Under the pieces are notes generated by a model that searched no databases, was not told where the DNA came from, and worked only from the letters and a program-made list of their open reading frames with translations. The position numbers and the translations under genes are program-made. This document shows, piece after piece, positions 35,614 through 45,284 of a stretch of DNA of 64,000 nucleotides (the stretch's first letter is position 1; every line of letters begins with the position of its first letter). The stretch is from NCBI RefSeq assembly GCF_902506095.1, contig NZ_LR733293.1, positions 2,830,487-2,894,486 on the forward strand. Direction: 5' to 3'. The stretch comes from Arthrobacter sp. 9AX. Lineage in GTDB: Bacteria > Actinomycetota > Actinomycetes > Actinomycetales > Micrococcaceae.

Positions 35614-37788
35614 CTACTTGTCGTTATCCGACTTCGCACCAAGCGTCGTCTTCTGGACCTGCATCAGGAACTCAACGTTGCTCTGCGTTTCCCGGATCTT
35701 GTTGGTGAGCAGTTCAAGGCTCTGCTGCGTTTCGAGTCCGGAAAGGACGCGGCGCAGCTTCCACATGATCTTGACTTCTTCGGGCGAGAGCAGGTTTTCC
35801 TCGCGGCGGGTGCCGGACGCGTTGACGTCCACAGCCGGGAAGATGCGCTTGTCTGCCAGCTGGCGGGACAGGCGGAGCTCCATGTTACCGGTGCCCTTGA
35901 ACTCTTCGAAGATGACCTCGTCCATTTTGGAACCGGTCTCCACGAGGGCGGTGGCCAGGATTGTGAGTGAGCCGCCGTTTTCGATGTTGCGGGCTGCACC
36001 GAAGAACCGCTTGGGCGGGTACAGTGCGGCAGAGTCCACACCACCGGACAGGATGCGGCCGGAGGCCGGTGCTGCCAGGTTGTAGGCGCGGCCCAGGCGG
36101 GTCATGGAGTCCAGCAGGACAACCACGTCCATACCCATTTCCACGAGGCGCTTGGCGCGTTCGATGGAGAGTTCGGCCACTGTGGTGTGGTCATCGGCGG
36201 GACGGTCGAAGGTTGAGGCAATGACCTCACCCTTGACCGTGCGCTGCATGTCCGTGACTTCTTCGGGACGTTCGTCAACCAGCACCATCATGAGGTGGAC
36301 CTCAGGGTTGTTGGTGGTGATCGCGTTGGCAATGGACTGCAGGATGAGCGTCTTGCCGGCCTTGGGCGGGGAGACGATCAAACCGCGCTGGCCCTTGCCG
36401 ATGGGGGCGACGAGGTCGATGACGCGGGGGCCGATCTTTTTGGGATCCGTTTCCAGGCGCAGGCGCTCTGACGGGTAGAGCGGAACCAGCTTGGCGAATT
36501 CGACGCGGTCCTTGAGCTCTTCGGTCGTCTTGCCGTTGACCGAGGTCACGCGGACCAGGGCGTTGAACTTCTGGCGGGCTGACTGCTGGCTGCGGTCTTC
36601 GCCGTCGCGGGGTGCGCGGATGGCGCCAACTACGGCGTCACCCTTGCGGAGGTTGTACTTCTTGACCTGTGCCAGGGAGACGTAGACGTCGTTGGGGCCG
36701 GGCAGGTAGCCGGAGGTGCGGATGAACGCGTAGTTCTCCAGGACGTCCAGGATACCTGCGACGGGCAGCAGGACGTCGTCCTCGGTGACTTCGACGTCGT
36801 CGACGTCGGGTCCCTGGGCGCGTCCGCGGCGGCGGTCGTTCCGGTCGCGGAAGCGGTCGTTGCGTGAGCTGTTGTCCCGGTCCTGGCCGCCGGAGCGGTC
36901 ATTGCGGTCGTTCCGGTCGCGGCGGTTGCGGCGGTTGCGGCGGTTGCCGCCGTCTGCGTCGTCGCCGTCGCGGGAGTCGCGGTTGTCGTCGCGGCGGGCG
37001 CCTTCGCGCTGGCCTGCCTCGCGGCTGCCGGCGTTGTCCCGGCCGCTCTCGGCGCCATCACGGGTGTCGCGGCCACGGCCGCGGCCACCTTCGCGGCGGT
37101 CGGTGCGCTGCCCGGCTTCTTCGGTTTCAGTGCGCGTCTCGGCCGCACGCTCAGCGGTGCGCGGCTCGGCGGTGCGCTCAGTGTTGCGCTGCTCTGTGTC
37201 GGCCTGCTCTGCCGGCGCTTCAACGGCATCGGCCGCCTGCGGTGCTGTTGCGGCTGCTTCGCCGCGGCGGCGGTTGCGGGTACGGGGCTGACGGCGCTCG
37301 GCGGCACCTTCAGTTGTTTCGGGAGCTTCCGCGGCGGCGGGAGCCTCAACCGGAGCGGCAGGAACTTCGGCGGCGGTTTCGGCAGCTGCCGGTGCCACAA
37401 CTCCGTCGCTCACGGCGCGGCGGCTGCGGCCACGGCCCCGGGCACGGGTGCCTTCGGCGGGTGCTTCCGCAGTTTCGGCCGGCGCGGAGGCTGCGGGAGC
37501 AGCAGCAGCGGGGGCTGCGGCTGCCGGCGCTGCAACGCTTTCGGTGCGCTTTTCGGCTGACTTGGCCGGAGCCTTGGTCATGGGAGTGCCGGCGCGGTGG
37601 GCGGAGATGGCCGCAACCAGGTCCCCCTTGCGCATCCGGGAACCGCCGGAGATACCGAGCTGGCTGGCGAGTGCCTGCAGCTGGGCGAGCTTCAGGCCGG
37701 CAAGGCCGCTGCTCTTGGCGGGTGCTGCCGAATCGGCAGCAGAAGATGATAGTTCCACAGCTGGCGACAGCTCAGTGGTTTCGGTCAC
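35614..37788 (-). CDS. rho: transcription termination factor Rho with a large disordered insertion
   Basis: 724 residues, against 419 in E. coli. A Rho N-terminal SAP-like domain (about 28-66) is followed by a ~255-residue low-complexity insertion (about 70-325), first Ala/Pro/Glu-rich, then Arg/Asp/Asn-rich with repeats such as RRNRRNRRDRNDRND. Then come the cold-shock RNA-binding domain (VAGILDVLENYAFIRTSGYLPG) and the ATPase with Walker A PPKAGKT (474-480). Similar basic insertions are known in high-GC actinobacteria and add RNA binding. GTG start (37788) has GGAAGGA upstream. A hairpin (37849-37871) lies in its leader. Confidence 0.96.
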   Translation of the reverse strand: MTETTELSPAVELSSSAADSAAPAKSSGLAGLKLAQLQALASQLGISGGSRMRKGDLVAAISAHRAGTPMTKAPAKSAEKRTESVAAPAAAAPAAAAPAASAPAETAEAPAEGTRARGRGRSRRAVSDGVVAPAAAETAAEVPAAPVEAPAAAEAPETTEGAAERRQPRTRNRRRGEAAATAPQAADAVEAPAEQADTEQRNTERTAEPRTAERAAETRTETEEAGQRTDRREGGRGRGRDTRDGAESGRDNAGSREAGQREGARRDDNRDSRDGDDADGGNRRNRRNRRDRNDRNDRSGGQDRDNSSRNDRFRDRNDRRRGRAQGPDVDDVEVTEDDVLLPVAGILDVLENYAFIRTSGYLPGPNDVYVSLAQVKKYNLRKGDAVVGAIRAPRDGEDRSQQSARQKFNALVRVTSVNGKTTEELKDRVEFAKLVPLYPSERLRLETDPKKIGPRVIDLVAPIGKGQRGLIVSPPKAGKTLILQSIANAITTNNPEVHLMMVLVDERPEEVTDMQRTVKGEVIASTFDRPADDHTTVAELSIERAKRLVEMGMDVVVLLDSMTRLGRAYNLAAPASGRILSGGVDSAALYPPKRFFGAARNIENGGSLTILATALVETGSKMDEVIFEEFKGTGNMELRLSRQLADKRIFPAVDVNASGTRREENLLSPEEVKIMWKLRRVLSGLETQQSLELLTNKIRETQSNVEFLMQVQKTTLGAKSDNDK

Positions 37789-37848
37789 GAAGGATCCTTC
37801 CCCCTCGACGGCGTCCAGACGAGGAGCTGGGCGCGATGATTTGATCTG

Positions 37849-37871
37849 GGCTGCAGTTCAGATCTGCAGCC
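37849..37871 (-). promoter_or_regulatory. hairpin in the rho leader region
   Basis: GGCTGCAG and CTGCAGCC (8 bp) flank a 7-base loop, about 60 bases upstream of the rho GTG. Rho is often autoregulated through its leader; this is a candidate element. The 298-bp region 37789-38086 holds no gene. Confidence 0.35.
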
Positions 37872-38086
37872 GGGATTGTTCGGCCTTGCCGGTTGGATAT
37901 CGGCCAGCAGGGCCGGATACTGATTCACGCTGCGCTCCGCCCAAGGTGGAACTGTGGACTGACGTTTCAGGGGCAGTTTCAATGCTGCAGATTCCTGCGA
38001 CAGACCAAGCAGGTGGCACCGGAATAGATTGCGCAGTAGGAGATCAGGTTGCAACTAAGTGCATATGCAGATCAGATAGGCGTCAA

Positions 38087-39061
38087 TTACCGCCGGTGCA
38101 ACTCCACCTTAGCACCTTCAACGTCCACTGCCAGCTTCAGTACGCGCCATCCGATGTCCGGCGTGTTCGCTGCGGTGAACTCCTCGATGAAACGGACGAC
38201 GGCGGCCGCATCAGCCTGTCCCTCAGCCAGTACCAGCACGGTGGGCCCGGCCCCGGAGACAACTGCTGCATGTCCGGCCGCGCGGAGCGCCGAGATCAGG
38301 GCGGCGCTGGGGCGCATGGCTTCGGCCCGGTAGCTCTGATGGAGGTAGTCCTCGGTACCGGCGAGGAGGAATTCGGGTTTTGTGGTGAGGGCGTGGATCA
38401 GCAGGGCTGCGCGCCCCGAGTTCATGGCCGCGGCGTGGTGCCCCACGGATGCCGGAAGCAGCGCCCGGGCGGTTTCCGTGGACAGCTCAAAGTCAGGAAC
38501 CGCTACTACGGGAACCACAGTGCCGGACACAGCCGCGCTGGTGCTGCTGTACTGGTCACTGTCCTGCCACGACAGCGCCAGTCCGCCGAAAATGGCGGGT
38601 GCCACGTTGTCCGGGTGGCCCTCAATCTCACTGGTGAGCTGCAGGATCCATTCCTTCCCGCGGCGGCTGGCCTCCGGCACCAGCGCGTTTGCTGCCGAAA
38701 TCGCTGCCACCACCGCTGAGGCGGAAGAACCCAGGCCGCGGCCGTGGGGAACCACGTTTTCGGCTGTCACCTTCAGGCCGCCGTGCCGGAAGCCCAGCCG
38801 TTCGAAGGCGGCCTCCATGGCGCGAATGACGAGGTGGCTGGCGTCCCGGGGAAGCGTGTCCGCGCCCTCGCCGGTGAGCTCGAACACGAGTTCCTCGGAT
38901 TCGAGGCTCTCCACCGTCAGGGTGTCGTGCAGGGCCAGGGCCAGGCCCAGGCTGTCGTAGCCTGGGCCCAGGTTGGCGGTGGTGGCCGGAACGCGGACCG
39001 TTACGCTTTGTCCGGCTTCAATAAGCTGCACGCCGACGGTGGCCTGCGAGGTGGTGTCCAA
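38087..39061 (-). CDS. thrB: homoserine kinase
   Basis: 324 residues, GHMP kinase fold. The phosphate loop is VPHGRGLGSSASAV; the N-terminal VRVPATTANLGPGYDSLG is typical of ThrB, and VVSGAGPTVLVL is the third GHMP motif. It phosphorylates homoserine on the way to threonine. Start TTG at 39061, three bases after the thrC stop; GGAAGAAAA lies 8 bases upstream inside thrC. Last gene of the hom-thrC-thrB run. Confidence 0.96.
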   Translation of the reverse strand: MDTTSQATVGVQLIEAGQSVTVRVPATTANLGPGYDSLGLALALHDTLTVESLESEELVFELTGEGADTLPRDASHLVIRAMEAAFERLGFRHGGLKVTAENVVPHGRGLGSSASAVVAAISAANALVPEASRRGKEWILQLTSEIEGHPDNVAPAIFGGLALSWQDSDQYSSTSAAVSGTVVPVVAVPDFELSTETARALLPASVGHHAAAMNSGRAALLIHALTTKPEFLLAGTEDYLHQSYRAEAMRPSAALISALRAAGHAAVVSGAGPTVLVLAEGQADAAAVVRFIEEFTAANTPDIGWRVLKLAVDVEGAKVELHRR

Positions 39062-39063
39062 GG

Positions 39064-40170
39064 TTATTTTTCTTCCAGTCCCAATTCAGCAGCAACGGTG
39101 ACAACGTCGTTGGACACCTTCACCGGCTGGACATCGCTGCCGTCCTCGGTGCGCAGGGCCCACTGGGGGTCCTTCAAGCCGTGTCCGGTGACGGTGATAA
39201 CGATTGTCTTGCCGGACGGTACCTCACCGGCGGCGTGCTTTTTCAGCAGTCCCGCTACGCCCGCGGCGGAACCGGGCTCCACGAAGACGCCTTCGCGGGC
39301 CGACAGCCAGCGGTGGGCGTTAAGGATTTCCTCGTCGGTGACCGCGTCGATGAAGCCGCCCGACTCATCGCGGGCCGCGATGGCGCCGTCCCAGGAAGCT
39401 GGGTTGCCGATCCGGATGGCGGTGGCGATGGTGTCCGGCTCGGTGATGGGGTGGCCGGCAACGAAGGGCGCGGCCCCCGCGGCCTGGAAGCCCCACATGG
39501 CGGGCGTCCTGGTGGAAACGGCGGGGAGTGTGCCGGCTGTGTCGGACTCGAAGGGAGCCGAGTACTCCTTGTAGCCCTTCCAGTAGGCAGTGATGTTGCC
39601 TGCGTTGCCAACGGGCAGGACGTGGATGTCCGGGGCGTCACCGAGCGCGTCCACGATCTCGAAGGCGCCGGTCTTCTGTCCTTGGATGCGGGCCGGGTTG
39701 ACGGAGTTCACCAGGAAGACGGGGTAGGACTCCCCCAGCTTCCGGGCGATGTCCAGGCAGTTGTCGAAGTTGCCGTCCACCTGGAGCAGGGTTGCGCCGT
39801 GGGCGATGGCCTGGCTGAGCTTCCCCATGGAGATCTTGCCTTCGGGCACCAGGACAGCGCACTTCAGGCCGGCCGCCGTGGCATACGCAGCGGCAGAGGC
39901 GGACGTGTTGCCAGTGGAGGCGCACACAACGGCTTTGGCCCCGGCCGCCACTGCGGCGGTCATGGCCATGGTCATGCCGCGGTCCTTGAACGAGCCGGTG
40001 GGGTTCATGCCCTCCACCTTCAGGTACACCTCGGAGCCGGTGAGCTCGGAGAGCTTCTGCGCGTGCACCAGCGGGGTGCCGCCCTCACCCAGGGTGATGA
40101 CCCGGGTGGATTCCGTCACGGGCAGACGGTCAGCGTATTCGCGGATGACGCCGCGCCATTGGTGAGCCAC
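39064..40170 (-). CDS. thrC: threonine synthase
   Basis: 368 residues, PLP fold type II. The Schiff-base lysine is K62 in [19 protein letters not shown] binds the phosphate. Length and motifs fit the short actinobacterial class. It converts O-phosphohomoserine to threonine. GTG start (40170) directly abuts the hom TAA; AGAAGGAG lies 5 bases upstream inside hom and fixes the start. Confidence 0.97.
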   Translation of the reverse strand: MAHQWRGVIREYADRLPVTESTRVITLGEGGTPLVHAQKLSELTGSEVYLKVEGMNPTGSFKDRGMTMAMTAAVAAGAKAVVCASTGNTSASAAAYATAAGLKCAVLVPEGKISMGKLSQAIAHGATLLQVDGNFDNCLDIARKLGESYPVFLVNSVNPARIQGQKTGAFEIVDALGDAPDIHVLPVGNAGNITAYWKGYKEYSAPFESDTAGTLPAVSTRTPAMWGFQAAGAAPFVAGHPITEPDTIATAIRIGNPASWDGAIAARDESGGFIDAVTDEEILNAHRWLSAREGVFVEPGSAAGVAGLLKKHAAGEVPSGKTIVITVTGHGLKDPQWALRTEDGSDVQPVKVSNDVVTVAAELGLEEK

Positions 40171-41487
40171 TTAGACTCCTTCTACCCGCAGAACGGATGT
40201 AACTGAATTGATGACGTCCAGGCCCTTCACGGCCTCGACGGTGGCTGCAAGGGCAGCCTCTGACGCGCGGTGCGTAACGATCCGCAGTTCGGCCGACTCC
40301 ACGTTGGACTCAGCGTCACGGTGGATGGTCTGCCGCATGATTTCAATGGATACGCCGTGCTCGGCAAACAGCTGGGCGATCCGTGCGAGCACGCCGGGCT
40401 GGTCGGCCACGTCGAGTCCGATGTAGTAGCTGGTGACGGCTGCATCGATGGGCAGCGCCGGCACATGGCCGGTGGTGGTCTCGGTGCGGCCGGGACCACC
40501 AAGGACCAGGCGGCGGGCAGCCGAAACGAGGTCGCCCAGGACAGCAGAGGCCGTGGGAGTGCCGCCGGCGCCCTGGCCATAGAACATCAGTTCGCCGGCG
40601 TTCTCCGCCTCGATGAACACGGCGTTGAAGGCACCGCGGACGGCGGCCAGTGGGTGCTCGCGCGGAAGGAGCGTGGGGTGGACCCGGACGGAAACGCCCT
40701 CGCCGCCGTCGGCATCCGAAAGCTTTTCCGCGATGGCCAGCAGCTTGATGACAAACCCTGCGTCCTTGGCTGCGGCGATGTCGGCAGCACTGACGGAGGT
40801 GATGCCTTCGCAGTGCACGTTTTCCAGCGCGAACCGGGTGTGGAACGAGAGGGAGGCGAGGATCGCGGCCTTCGCGGCGGCGTCATGGCCCTCGACGTCG
40901 GCCGTGGGGTCGGCTTCGGCGTAGCCAAGGCGCTGTGCTTCGGCCAGAGCGTCGGCGAACTGGGCCCCCGTGGAGTCCATCTGGTCCAGGATGTAGTTGG
41001 TGGTGCCATTGACGATGCCCAGCACACGGGTGATGCGGTCGCCCGAAAGGCTGTCGCGGATGGGGCGCAGGATGGGGATGGCACCGGCCACGGCGGCTTC
41101 GTAGGACAGCTGGACGTGGGCCTTGTCAGCCTCTTCGTAGAGGGTGGGCCCGTCCTGGGCGAGGAGGGCCTTGTTCCCGGTGACCACGCAGGCACCGTTG
41201 CGCAGCGCGGAGAGGATGAGCGTGCGGGCCGGCTCGATGCCGCCCATCAGTTCGATCACCAGGTCCGCGTCCTTGACCAGGGTCTCGGCGTCGGTGGTGA
41301 ACAGGTCCTGCGGCAGTTCAACGTCGCGGGGAGCGTTGACGTTTCGCACTGCAATGCCGCTCAGCTGCAGGCGTGCACCGGTGCGGGCGGCAAGGGCATC
41401 GGCGTCCTCAATGAGAATCCGCGCAACCTGGGCCCCAACGTTGCCACAGCCCAGCAGGGCTACTTTCAGGGTTCGCAATTCAGTCAT
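40171..41487 (-). CDS. hom: homoserine dehydrogenase with ACT domain
   Basis: 438 residues: NAD(P)-binding domain with LLGCGNVGAQVA, catalytic domain with GIVNGTTNYILDQM and EADPTADVEGHDAAAKAAILA, and a C-terminal ACT domain (about 355-430, starting YYIGLDVADQPGVLARIAQLF) for threonine feedback. No aspartate kinase domain is fused. It reduces aspartate semialdehyde to homoserine. The start ATG abuts the lysA stop. Part of the argS-lysA-hom-thrC-thrB cluster. Confidence 0.97.
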   Translation of the reverse strand: MTELRTLKVALLGCGNVGAQVARILIEDADALAARTGARLQLSGIAVRNVNAPRDVELPQDLFTTDAETLVKDADLVIELMGGIEPARTLILSALRNGACVVTGNKALLAQDGPTLYEEADKAHVQLSYEAAVAGAIPILRPIRDSLSGDRITRVLGIVNGTTNYILDQMDSTGAQFADALAEAQRLGYAEADPTADVEGHDAAAKAAILASLSFHTRFALENVHCEGITSVSAADIAAAKDAGFVIKLLAIAEKLSDADGGEGVSVRVHPTLLPREHPLAAVRGAFNAVFIEAENAGELMFYGQGAGGTPTASAVLGDLVSAARRLVLGGPGRTETTTGHVPALPIDAAVTSYYIGLDVADQPGVLARIAQLFAEHGVSIEIMRQTIHRDAESNVESAELRIVTHRASEAALAATVEAVKGLDVINSVTSVLRVEGV

Positions 41488-42957
41488 TCAGACTCCCATG
41501 TCGCGGTTGAGCAGATCTTCTTCGGTTTCCCCGCGGACAATCAGCCGGGCAGATCCGTCGCGCACCGCGACAACGCCCGGCCGGGCCAGATAGTTGTAGT
41601 TGCTCGAGAGGGCCCAGCAGTAGGCGCCGGTTCCCGGTACAGCAAGCAGATCACCGGCTGCCACGTCCTCGGGCAGATATACATCTCTAACAACTATGTC
41701 GCCGCTCTCGCAATGTTTGCCCACCACGCGGGACAGCTGCGGCGCGGCGGACGACGTGCGGGAGGCCAGAACGGCCGAATAATCCGCGTCGTACAGCACC
41801 GGCCGGGCGTTATCGCTCATGCCGCCGTCCACCGAAACATAGCGGCGCGGATACGTAACGTTGTTGCCGCCGTCACTGGCAGTCCCGGGCGCATCCACGC
41901 GCACGGTTTTCAGCGTGCCGACCTCATAGAGGGTGAAGGTGGTGCTGCCAACGATGGCGCGGCCCGGCTCAATGGAGATGCGGGGCGAGTCAATGCCCAG
42001 TTCAGCGCAGGTTGAACGCACGACGGCGGCCATCGCTTCCGCGATCTCGGCTGCTGGGCGGGGGGTGTCCACCGGCGTGTAGGCAATGCCGTAGCCGCCG
42101 CCGAGGTCCAGTTCCGGCATCACGATGGAGTACTTTTCCTGCATGGCTGCAAGGAAGCGGAGCAGTTTCTCCGCGGCCAGCGCGAAGCCGTCCGGTTCGA
42201 AGATCTGCGAGCCGATGTGGCAGTGCAATCCCAGCAGTTCAATGCCCGGGTGCGCTGCGGCAGCCGCAACGGCTTCCTCCGCGGCTGACAGGCCGGCCTG
42301 CCCGGTGGTGTCCTCCGCCATGGAGAGGCCGAACTTCTGGTCCTCGTGGGCGGTAGCGATGAATTCGTGGGTGTGGGCATGGACGCCCGGGGTAAGCCGC
42401 AGCATCACCTTGGCTTCTTCACCGCGGGCCTGGGCGGTTGCCCCGACGCGTTCCAGCTCGGCGAGGCTGTCCACCACGATGCGGCCCAGCTTCATGTCCA
42501 GTGCCCGGTTGATCTCGGCGTCGGATTTGTTGTTGCCGTGCAGGGCCACACGCTCCCCCGGAATCCCGGCACGCGCGGCCACGGCCAATTCGCCGCCGGA
42601 GGCGGTGTCCAGGCGCAGCCCCTCCTCCTCCACCCACTTCACCACGGCGGTGCAGAGGAACGATTTCCCGGCGTAGTAGACGTCCACGCCGCCGCAGATA
42701 TCGGCAAAGGCGGCGTCAAAGGAGTCTTTGAAGGCACGTGCCCTGGCGCGGAAGTCCGACTCGTCCATCACAAACAGCGGCGTGCCGAACTGTTCCTTCA
42801 GGGCGGCGACGGAAACGCCGGCAACTGCCAGGCCGCCGTCGTCGTTCCGTTCAACAGTCCTGGCCCACATCGGTTCCTGCAGGGCATTCAGGTCCCTGGG
42901 GACTGTGAGCCATTCAGGGGCCAGCGGTGAGGCGTTGGTGGTGTCCTGTGCAGTCAT
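41488..42957 (-). CDS. lysA: diaminopimelate decarboxylase
   Basis: 489 residues, fold type III PLP enzyme. K98 in YYAGKSFLC binds PLP; HCHIGSQIFEPDGF, LDLGGGYGIAYTP and EPGRAIVGSTT are family motifs, and CESGDIVV carries the substrate-binding Cys-Glu. It makes lysine from meso-diaminopimelate. I chose the ATG at 42957, 4 bp after the argS stop; the open frame extends 25 codons into argS without similarity. The N-terminal extension of about 40 residues is common in actinobacteria. Confidence 0.96.
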   Translation of the reverse strand: MTAQDTTNASPLAPEWLTVPRDLNALQEPMWARTVERNDDGGLAVAGVSVAALKEQFGTPLFVMDESDFRARARAFKDSFDAAFADICGGVDVYYAGKSFLCTAVVKWVEEEGLRLDTASGGELAVAARAGIPGERVALHGNNKSDAEINRALDMKLGRIVVDSLAELERVGATAQARGEEAKVMLRLTPGVHAHTHEFIATAHEDQKFGLSMAEDTTGQAGLSAAEEAVAAAAAHPGIELLGLHCHIGSQIFEPDGFALAAEKLLRFLAAMQEKYSIVMPELDLGGGYGIAYTPVDTPRPAAEIAEAMAAVVRSTCAELGIDSPRISIEPGRAIVGSTTFTLYEVGTLKTVRVDAPGTASDGGNNVTYPRRYVSVDGGMSDNARPVLYDADYSAVLASRTSSAAPQLSRVVGKHCESGDIVVRDVYLPEDVAAGDLLAVPGTGAYCWALSSNYNYLARPGVVAVRDGSARLIVRGETEEDLLNRDMGV

Positions 42958-42961
42958 GGGG

Positions 42962-44626
42962 CTACATCCGTTCCGGTGCGGAGACGCCGAGCAGGTCAAG
43001 GCCGTTTGCCAGCACCTGGCTGGTGGCGTCATTGAGCCACAGCCGGGTACGGTTCACGTCCGTCACCGCCTCATCGCCCATGGGGGCGATACGGCAGGCG
43101 TCGTACCAGCGGTGGTAGGCCCCGGCGATGGCCTCGAGGTGCCGTGCCACACGGTGCGGTTCGCGCAGTTCGGCGGCTTTGGCCACGATGGAGGGGTAGC
43201 TCCCCAGGTAGGAGAGCAGCTCGTTCTCAGTGGCGTGGTCCAGGAGCGAAGCGTCGAAACTGTCCTTACCGTCCACACTGCGCTCCACACCGGCGGCGAC
43301 GGCGTTGCGGGCAGCCCCGCGGGAACGGGCGTGGGCGTACTGCACGTAGAACACCGGGTTTTCGTTGCTGTGCTTCTTCAGCAGCTCCGGGTCCAGCGTC
43401 AGCGGCGAATCGGCCGGGAACCGTGCCAGCGAGTAGCGGACGGCGTCCTTGCCCAGCCAGTCGATCAGGTCCTTGAGCTCGATGATGTTGCCGGCGCGCT
43501 TGGACAGCTTGGCGCCGTTGACGGACACAAGCTGGCCGATCAGCACCTCAATGTTCACTTCGGGGTCGTCCCCGGCGCAGGCGGCGATGGCCTTGAGCCG
43601 GTTGATGTAGCCGTGGTGGTCTGCGCCGAGCAGGTAGATCTTCTCGGTGAAGCCGCGGTCCTTCTTGGAGAGGTAGTACGCGGCGTCGGCGGCGAAGTAG
43701 GTGGGCTCGCCGTTGGCGCGGATCATCACCCGGTCCTTGTCGTCGCCGAAGTCGGTGGTCCGCAGCCAGACCGCACCGCCGTCGTCGAACACATGGCCCT
43801 GCTCGCGAAGGCGGGCAACGGCACTTTCGATGGCGCCGGCGTCGTGCAGTTCCTGCTCGGAGAAGAACACGTCGAATTCGACGCCGAAGTCCGCGAGGGT
43901 GGCCTTGATGTCCTTCATCTGGGCCTCATAGGCTGCCGCACGGATCACCGGCAGCGCGGCAACTTCGGTGAGTTCACGGATGTCCGGGTGAGCCGTGAGT
44001 ACATCGTGGCCAAGGTCCGCGATGTACTGTCCCGGGTAGCCGCCGTCGGGCACGGGGAGGCCGTGCAGGCGGGAGTACACGGAGGTGGCAAAGGTGTTCA
44101 TCTGCGAGCCGGCGTCGTTGATGTAGTACTCGGCCGTGACATCGGCTCCGGAGGCACGCAGCACGCGCGCAATCGCATCGCCCAGGGCGGCCCAGCGGGT
44201 ATGCCCGATGTGCAGGGGGCCGGTGGGGTTGGCGGAGACGAACTCCATGTTGACCGTGTGCCCGGCGAGCGCGGTGTTGGTGCCGTACTGTGTTCCGGCC
44301 TCGACGATGACCTTGGCGAGGGCGCCGGCGGCGGCCGCGTCCACGGTGATGTTCAGGAAGCCGGGCCCGGCGATGTCCACGGCGGAGACGCCCTCGATCG
44401 ACTTCAGCCGCGTGCTCAGGACCGTGGCGAATTCGCGCGGGTTGGTGCCGGCCTGCTTGGCAAGCTGCAGGGCAATGTTGGTGGCCCAGTCGCCATGGTC
44501 GCGGTTCTTGGGTCGCTCCACGCGTACCTCGTCAGGCACTGCTGATGCTGAAAGGGCAATTTCGCCGGCGGCGACGGCATCTTTCAGGCAGGCGGATATG
44601 GCGAGGGAGAGTTCTTCGGGAGTCAC
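42962..44626 (-). CDS. argS: arginyl-tRNA synthetase
   Basis: 554 residues. Class I signatures HIGH (139-142, in NPTGPLHIGHTRWAALGD) and a KMSKS variant KLSKRAGN are present, with the C-terminal anticodon-binding helical domain ending LGVSAPERM. It charges tRNA-Arg; a tRNA-Arg(CCG) gene lies about 3 kb away. Start GTG at 44626 with TAGGCT 6 bases upstream and no room for a normal leader, so the cluster probably begins with a leaderless mRNA. Followed by lysA. Confidence 0.97.
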   Translation of the reverse strand: MTPEELSLAISACLKDAVAAGEIALSASAVPDEVRVERPKNRDHGDWATNIALQLAKQAGTNPREFATVLSTRLKSIEGVSAVDIAGPGFLNITVDAAAAGALAKVIVEAGTQYGTNTALAGHTVNMEFVSANPTGPLHIGHTRWAALGDAIARVLRASGADVTAEYYINDAGSQMNTFATSVYSRLHGLPVPDGGYPGQYIADLGHDVLTAHPDIRELTEVAALPVIRAAAYEAQMKDIKATLADFGVEFDVFFSEQELHDAGAIESAVARLREQGHVFDDGGAVWLRTTDFGDDKDRVMIRANGEPTYFAADAAYYLSKKDRGFTEKIYLLGADHHGYINRLKAIAACAGDDPEVNIEVLIGQLVSVNGAKLSKRAGNIIELKDLIDWLGKDAVRYSLARFPADSPLTLDPELLKKHSNENPVFYVQYAHARSRGAARNAVAAGVERSVDGKDSFDASLLDHATENELLSYLGSYPSIVAKAAELREPHRVARHLEAIAGAYHRWYDACRIAPMGDEAVTDVNRTRLWLNDATSQVLANGLDLLGVSAPERM

Positions 44627-44632
44627 CCCCCT

Positions 44633-44638
44633 AGCCTA
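44633..44638 (-). promoter_or_regulatory. -10-like hexamer of the argS-lysA-hom-thrCB cluster
   Basis: TAGGCT on the minus strand, 6 bases before the argS GTG. The intervening AGGGGG could also serve as a poor ribosome site. Confidence 0.45.
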
Positions 44639-44756
44639 CCGGGGGCCGGTGACAGCAAAAGAATTGGGGCTGCACCCGCACTGCAGGCAATCCACAGGAA
44701 AACTACAAGCCGGACACAACCCCGCCACAAGTTGAACCAATACGCTGGGTTCTACG

Positions 44757-44784
44757 TTGACACCAGCGTAGGCAAGCCTCAAAC
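44757..44784 (+). promoter_or_regulatory. promoter with a DtxR/IdeR-like iron box before the FMN-binding lipoprotein
   Basis: TTGACA (44757-44762) is a good -35. TAGGCAAGCCT (44769-44779) lies in the spacer and matches one half plus centre of the DtxR/IdeR consensus TTAGGTTAGCCTAA at about three quarters of positions. A repressor here would block transcription when iron is plentiful. The -10 (perhaps AACACT) is weak. Confidence 0.4.
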
Positions 44785-44795
44785 ACTTAGACGAA

Positions 44796-45281
44796 ATGAG
44801 AGCCTTTATGAGACCGTCAGTCCGCAAGAGTGTTTTCGCCGGCATCGCTGGCCTGTCCCTCGCCGGAACCGTGGCCGGCTGCGCGCCGTCCGCGGCCGAG
44901 CCCGCGCCTGCTGCCACCGGCGGCGCTGCTGGGACCTCGGCCGCCACCCCGTCGGCAGCGACGTCGTCGCTGGCCAGCAGCGGTTCCACGTACAAGGACG
45001 GGACCTACAGTGCGGACGGAAACTACGTTTCGCCCAACGGCACCGAGACTGTGGGCGTGCAGCTGACCCTCGCCGAAGGCAAAATCACCGACGTCAGCAT
45101 CACCCAGCACCCGTCCAACCCCAACACGCGCAAGTTCCAGGGTGAGTTCGCCGGCGGAATCGCAGGGCAGGTGGTGGGGAAGAACATCGACGAGCTCAAC
45201 GTGTCCAAGGTCGCCGGCTCCTCCCTGACCAGCGGCGGCTTCAACGAGGCCGTGGAAAAGATCAAGCAGGAGGCGCAGTAG
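44796..45281 (+). CDS. FMN-binding domain lipoprotein
   Basis: 161 residues. Signal peptide with lipobox VAGC (C29), an Ala/Thr/Ser linker (30-64), then an FMN_bind domain (about 65-160) with DGTYSADGNYVSPNGTETVGVQLTLAEGKITDVSI. The flavinylation motif [S/T]GA[T/S] appears as AGSS (140-143) before LTSGGFNEAV, so S143 is the likely covalent FMN site. It would be anchored outside the membrane and carry FMN by a phosphoester bond. An alternative start is the ATG at 44808. The downstream genes code for the flavin transferase and a membrane flavoprotein. Confidence 0.88.
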   Translation: MRAFMRPSVRKSVFAGIAGLSLAGTVAGCAPSAAEPAPAATGGAAGTSAATPSAATSSLASSGSTYKDGTYSADGNYVSPNGTETVGVQLTLAEGKITDVSITQHPSNPNTRKFQGEFAGGIAGQVVGKNIDELNVSKVAGSSLTSGGFNEAVEKIKQEAQ

Positions 45282-45284
45282 ACG

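Noticed and set aside
40270-42015. 581-codon plus-strand frame opposite hom and lysA
   Set aside because: Low-complexity shadow of two well-identified genes.
42728-44545. 605-codon open frame on the plus strand opposite argS and lysA
   Set aside because: It mirrors argS, whose motifs are certain; its product is Gly/Val/His-rich without a domain, as expected for antisense frames in GC-rich DNA.
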